From assembly GCA_021736965.1 (NCBI GenBank), contig JAIPEV010000106.1:1-6328 (forward strand): 6,328 nt of DNA, read 5' to 3'. The notes under the pieces were generated by a model. The model had not been told where the DNA came from. It was given only the letters and a program-made list of their open reading frames with translations, and searched no databases. Position numbers and translations under genes: made by a program. The stretch comes from Halanaerobiales bacterium. GTDB lineage: Bacteria > Bacillota > Halanaerobiia > Halanaerobiales > M55B127. Positions 5,355-6,328 of the stretch are shown here, one piece after another; the first letter of the stretch is position 1, and each line of letters opens with the position of its first letter.

Positions 5355-6305
5355 CTAACCACTTCCTTTTTCTGTCAAAGTACTATTATCACCTATTTTA
5401 TATCCTCTTAAAAATTCTTTTGAAGTCATTTTATTCTTACCGGCTAACTGTAGCTCTTTTATTTCTAAAAGTCCATTACCGGTTTGGACAAAAAAACCTT
5501 CTTTTGGATCTGCTTTTACAATAGATCCAGGTCTTTGATCTGTATCTTGATCAATTGTTTCAACTTTAAATATCTTTAAAAACTTTCCATTAAGATAAGT
5601 AAAAGAACCAGGCCATGGATTCATAGCTCTAACAAAATTAAATAAAAAATTACTATCCTTTTCCCAGTTAATTAAACCATCCTCTTTTTTTAATTGTTCA
5701 GTATAACTAGATAACTTATCACTTTGTTTAATTCTTGGTACTGTTTTATCTTTTAAATCTATTATAGTTTTTTTGAGTAACTCACTTCCAATAATAGATA
5801 ATTTATCATGTAAAGTACCAGCATTATCGTCTTTTGTTATCTCAACTTCCTCTTGATATATTATATCACCTTGATCAAGTTCCCGTTTAATATACATAGT
5901 AGTAATTCCAGTATTAGCTTTCCCATCTAATATTGCCTGTTGGATAGGACTGGAACCTCTATATTCAGGCAGTAAGGAAGCGTGTAAGTTTATGGACCCT
6001 TTTTTAAAGATATTTAAAAACTCTTCAGATAATATCTGACCATAAGCTACTACAACTAATAGATCAGGTTCAAAATCCTTAATTTGTTCAATATTCTTTT
6101 TGCCATTTATATTTTTAGGTTGTAATACCTTAAGATCTCTTTTTAGAGCTTCTTTTTTTACAGGCGAATACTTTAACTTCTTGCCTCTTCCTCTCCTACG
6201 ATCCGGTTGAGTAATTACTGCAATTATATTTATCTGATCAGAATCAGCTAATTTATTTAAACTAGGTACTGCAAACTCTGGTGTTCCTGCAAAAATTATA
6301 TTCAT
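5355..6305 (-). CDS. fmt: Methionyl-tRNA formyltransferase
   Basis: Transfers a formyl group from 10-formyltetrahydrofolate to the amino group of Met-tRNA(fMet), making the bacterial initiator tRNA. Seen in 316 aa (family about 310-315): start MNIIFAGTPEFAVPSL, the family signature; RRRGRGKK (36-43) in the tRNA-acceptor loop region; NLHASLLPEYRG (106-117) with catalytic Asn106 and His108; and LDQGD (143-147) with catalytic Asp144. The C-terminal OB-like tRNA-binding domain covers about 205-316 and includes RAMNPWPGSF, also typical. Minor departures: SSP at 118-120, where AAP is usual, and RELDQGD, where EGLDTGD is usual. The ATG at 6305 has GGAGTG 8 nt upstream, and an in-frame stop (TAG at 6323-6321) precedes it, so this start is secure. 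The zinc peptidase begins 2 nt after its stop. In Bacillota the gene normally follows def, whose product later removes the formyl group. Confidence 0.97.
   Translation of the reverse strand: MNIIFAGTPEFAVPSLNKLADSDQINIIAVITQPDRRRGRGKKLKYSPVKKEALKRDLKVLQPKNINGKKNIEQIKDFEPDLLVVVAYGQILSEEFLNIFKKGSINLHASLLPEYRGSSPIQQAILDGKANTGITTMYIKRELDQGDIIYQEEVEITKDDNAGTLHDKLSIIGSELLKKTIIDLKDKTVPRIKQSDKLSSYTEQLKKEDGLINWEKDSNFLFNFVRAMNPWPGSFTYLNGKFLKIFKVETIDQDTDQRPGSIVKADPKEGFFVQTGNGLLEIKELQLAGKNKMTSKEFLRGYKIGDNSTLTEKGSG
5362..5368 (-). promoter_or_regulatory. Probable Shine-Dalgarno site for the zinc peptidase, inside the fmt end
   Basis: The minus strand reads AAGGAAG, 9 nt before the ATG at 5352-5350. It is formed by the Lys-Gly-Ser codons just before the fmt stop. 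The match is moderate and the spacing rather long, so this site is weaker than those of prpC, rsgA and rpe. Confidence 0.5.
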
Positions 6306-6312
6306 TTTGATA

Positions 6313-6328
6313 TCACTCCACTAATTCT
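6313..6328 (-). CDS. Last codons of an upstream gene, possibly def (peptide deformylase)
   Basis: Only the extreme 3' end of whatever precedes fmt is visible. One frame ends ELVE-stop (TGA at 6315-6313), with the fmt Shine-Dalgarno site overlapping the final codons. A second frame ends RISGVISK-stop with a TGA at 6304-6302 that would overlap the fmt ATG as ATGA. The third frame is stopped at 6323-6321. I lean to the first because other junctions here place the Shine-Dalgarno site in the preceding gene's end, but the sequence does not decide. Identity as def rests only on conserved gene order (def-fmt) in Bacillota. Confidence 0.3.
6314..6319 (-). promoter_or_regulatory. Shine-Dalgarno site for fmt
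   Basis: The minus strand reads GGAGTG with 8 nt to the ATG at 6305-6303. It would overlap the end of the upstream gene, in the same style as the other junctions in this operon. Confidence 0.6.

Noticed and set aside
5333..5524. Plus-strand open frame of 63 codons at the fmt/peptidase junction
   Set aside because: Antisense to fmt and the start of the peptidase gene; no support beyond being open.
1..6328. Mobile element, CRISPR array, tRNA/rRNA gene or riboswitch
   Set aside because: No repeat array, inverted-repeat-bounded transposase, tRNA-like fold or leader region is present; coding sequence fills the window with gaps of at most 17 nt.

Overview
The window is a tightly packed block of housekeeping genes, all on the minus strand. 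It comes from a low-GC (by eye about 30%), A-rich genome with Lys/Asn/Ile-rich proteins. Gene content and order match the def-fmt-rlmN-prpC-prkC-rsgA-rpe cluster of Bacillota. An anaerobic clostridial or Halanaerobiales-type bacterium fits best, but the exact order is an inference from composition and synteny rather than from a diagnostic gene.

In the direction of transcription (high to low coordinate) the layout is: the last codons of an upstream gene (probably def) at the right edge; fmt (methionyl-tRNA formyltransferase); a membrane zinc metallopeptidase of the YugP type; rlmN (23S rRNA/tRNA m2A methyltransferase, radical SAM); a PP2C protein phosphatase (prpC/stp type); a PASTA-domain membrane Ser/Thr kinase (prkC/pknB type); rsgA (circularly permuted ribosome-assembly GTPase); and the first 24 codons of rpe (ribulose-5-phosphate 3-epimerase) at the left edge. 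Neighbouring genes are separated by at most 17 nt or overlap by 8 nt. No internal promoter or terminator is evident, so the whole block probably reads as one polycistronic message. Several Shine-Dalgarno sequences lie inside the last codons of the preceding gene, which suggests translational coupling.

The genes group by function: formylation of initiator Met-tRNA (fmt, with def upstream), rRNA modification (rlmN), 30S maturation (rsgA), and a kinase/phosphatase pair that in relatives senses cell-wall fragments and phosphorylates translation and cell-envelope targets. There is no stretch over 300 bases without a gene; intergenic sequence totals only a few tens of bases.

I found no undescribed system. 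The points worth checking are modest: rsmB is absent from its usual place between fmt and rlmN, with a YugP-type peptidase in the interval; the kinase has HCD in place of the canonical HRD catalytic motif; a perfect 14-bp palindrome lies in the 3' end of the kinase gene; and gene ends double as ribosome-binding sites.
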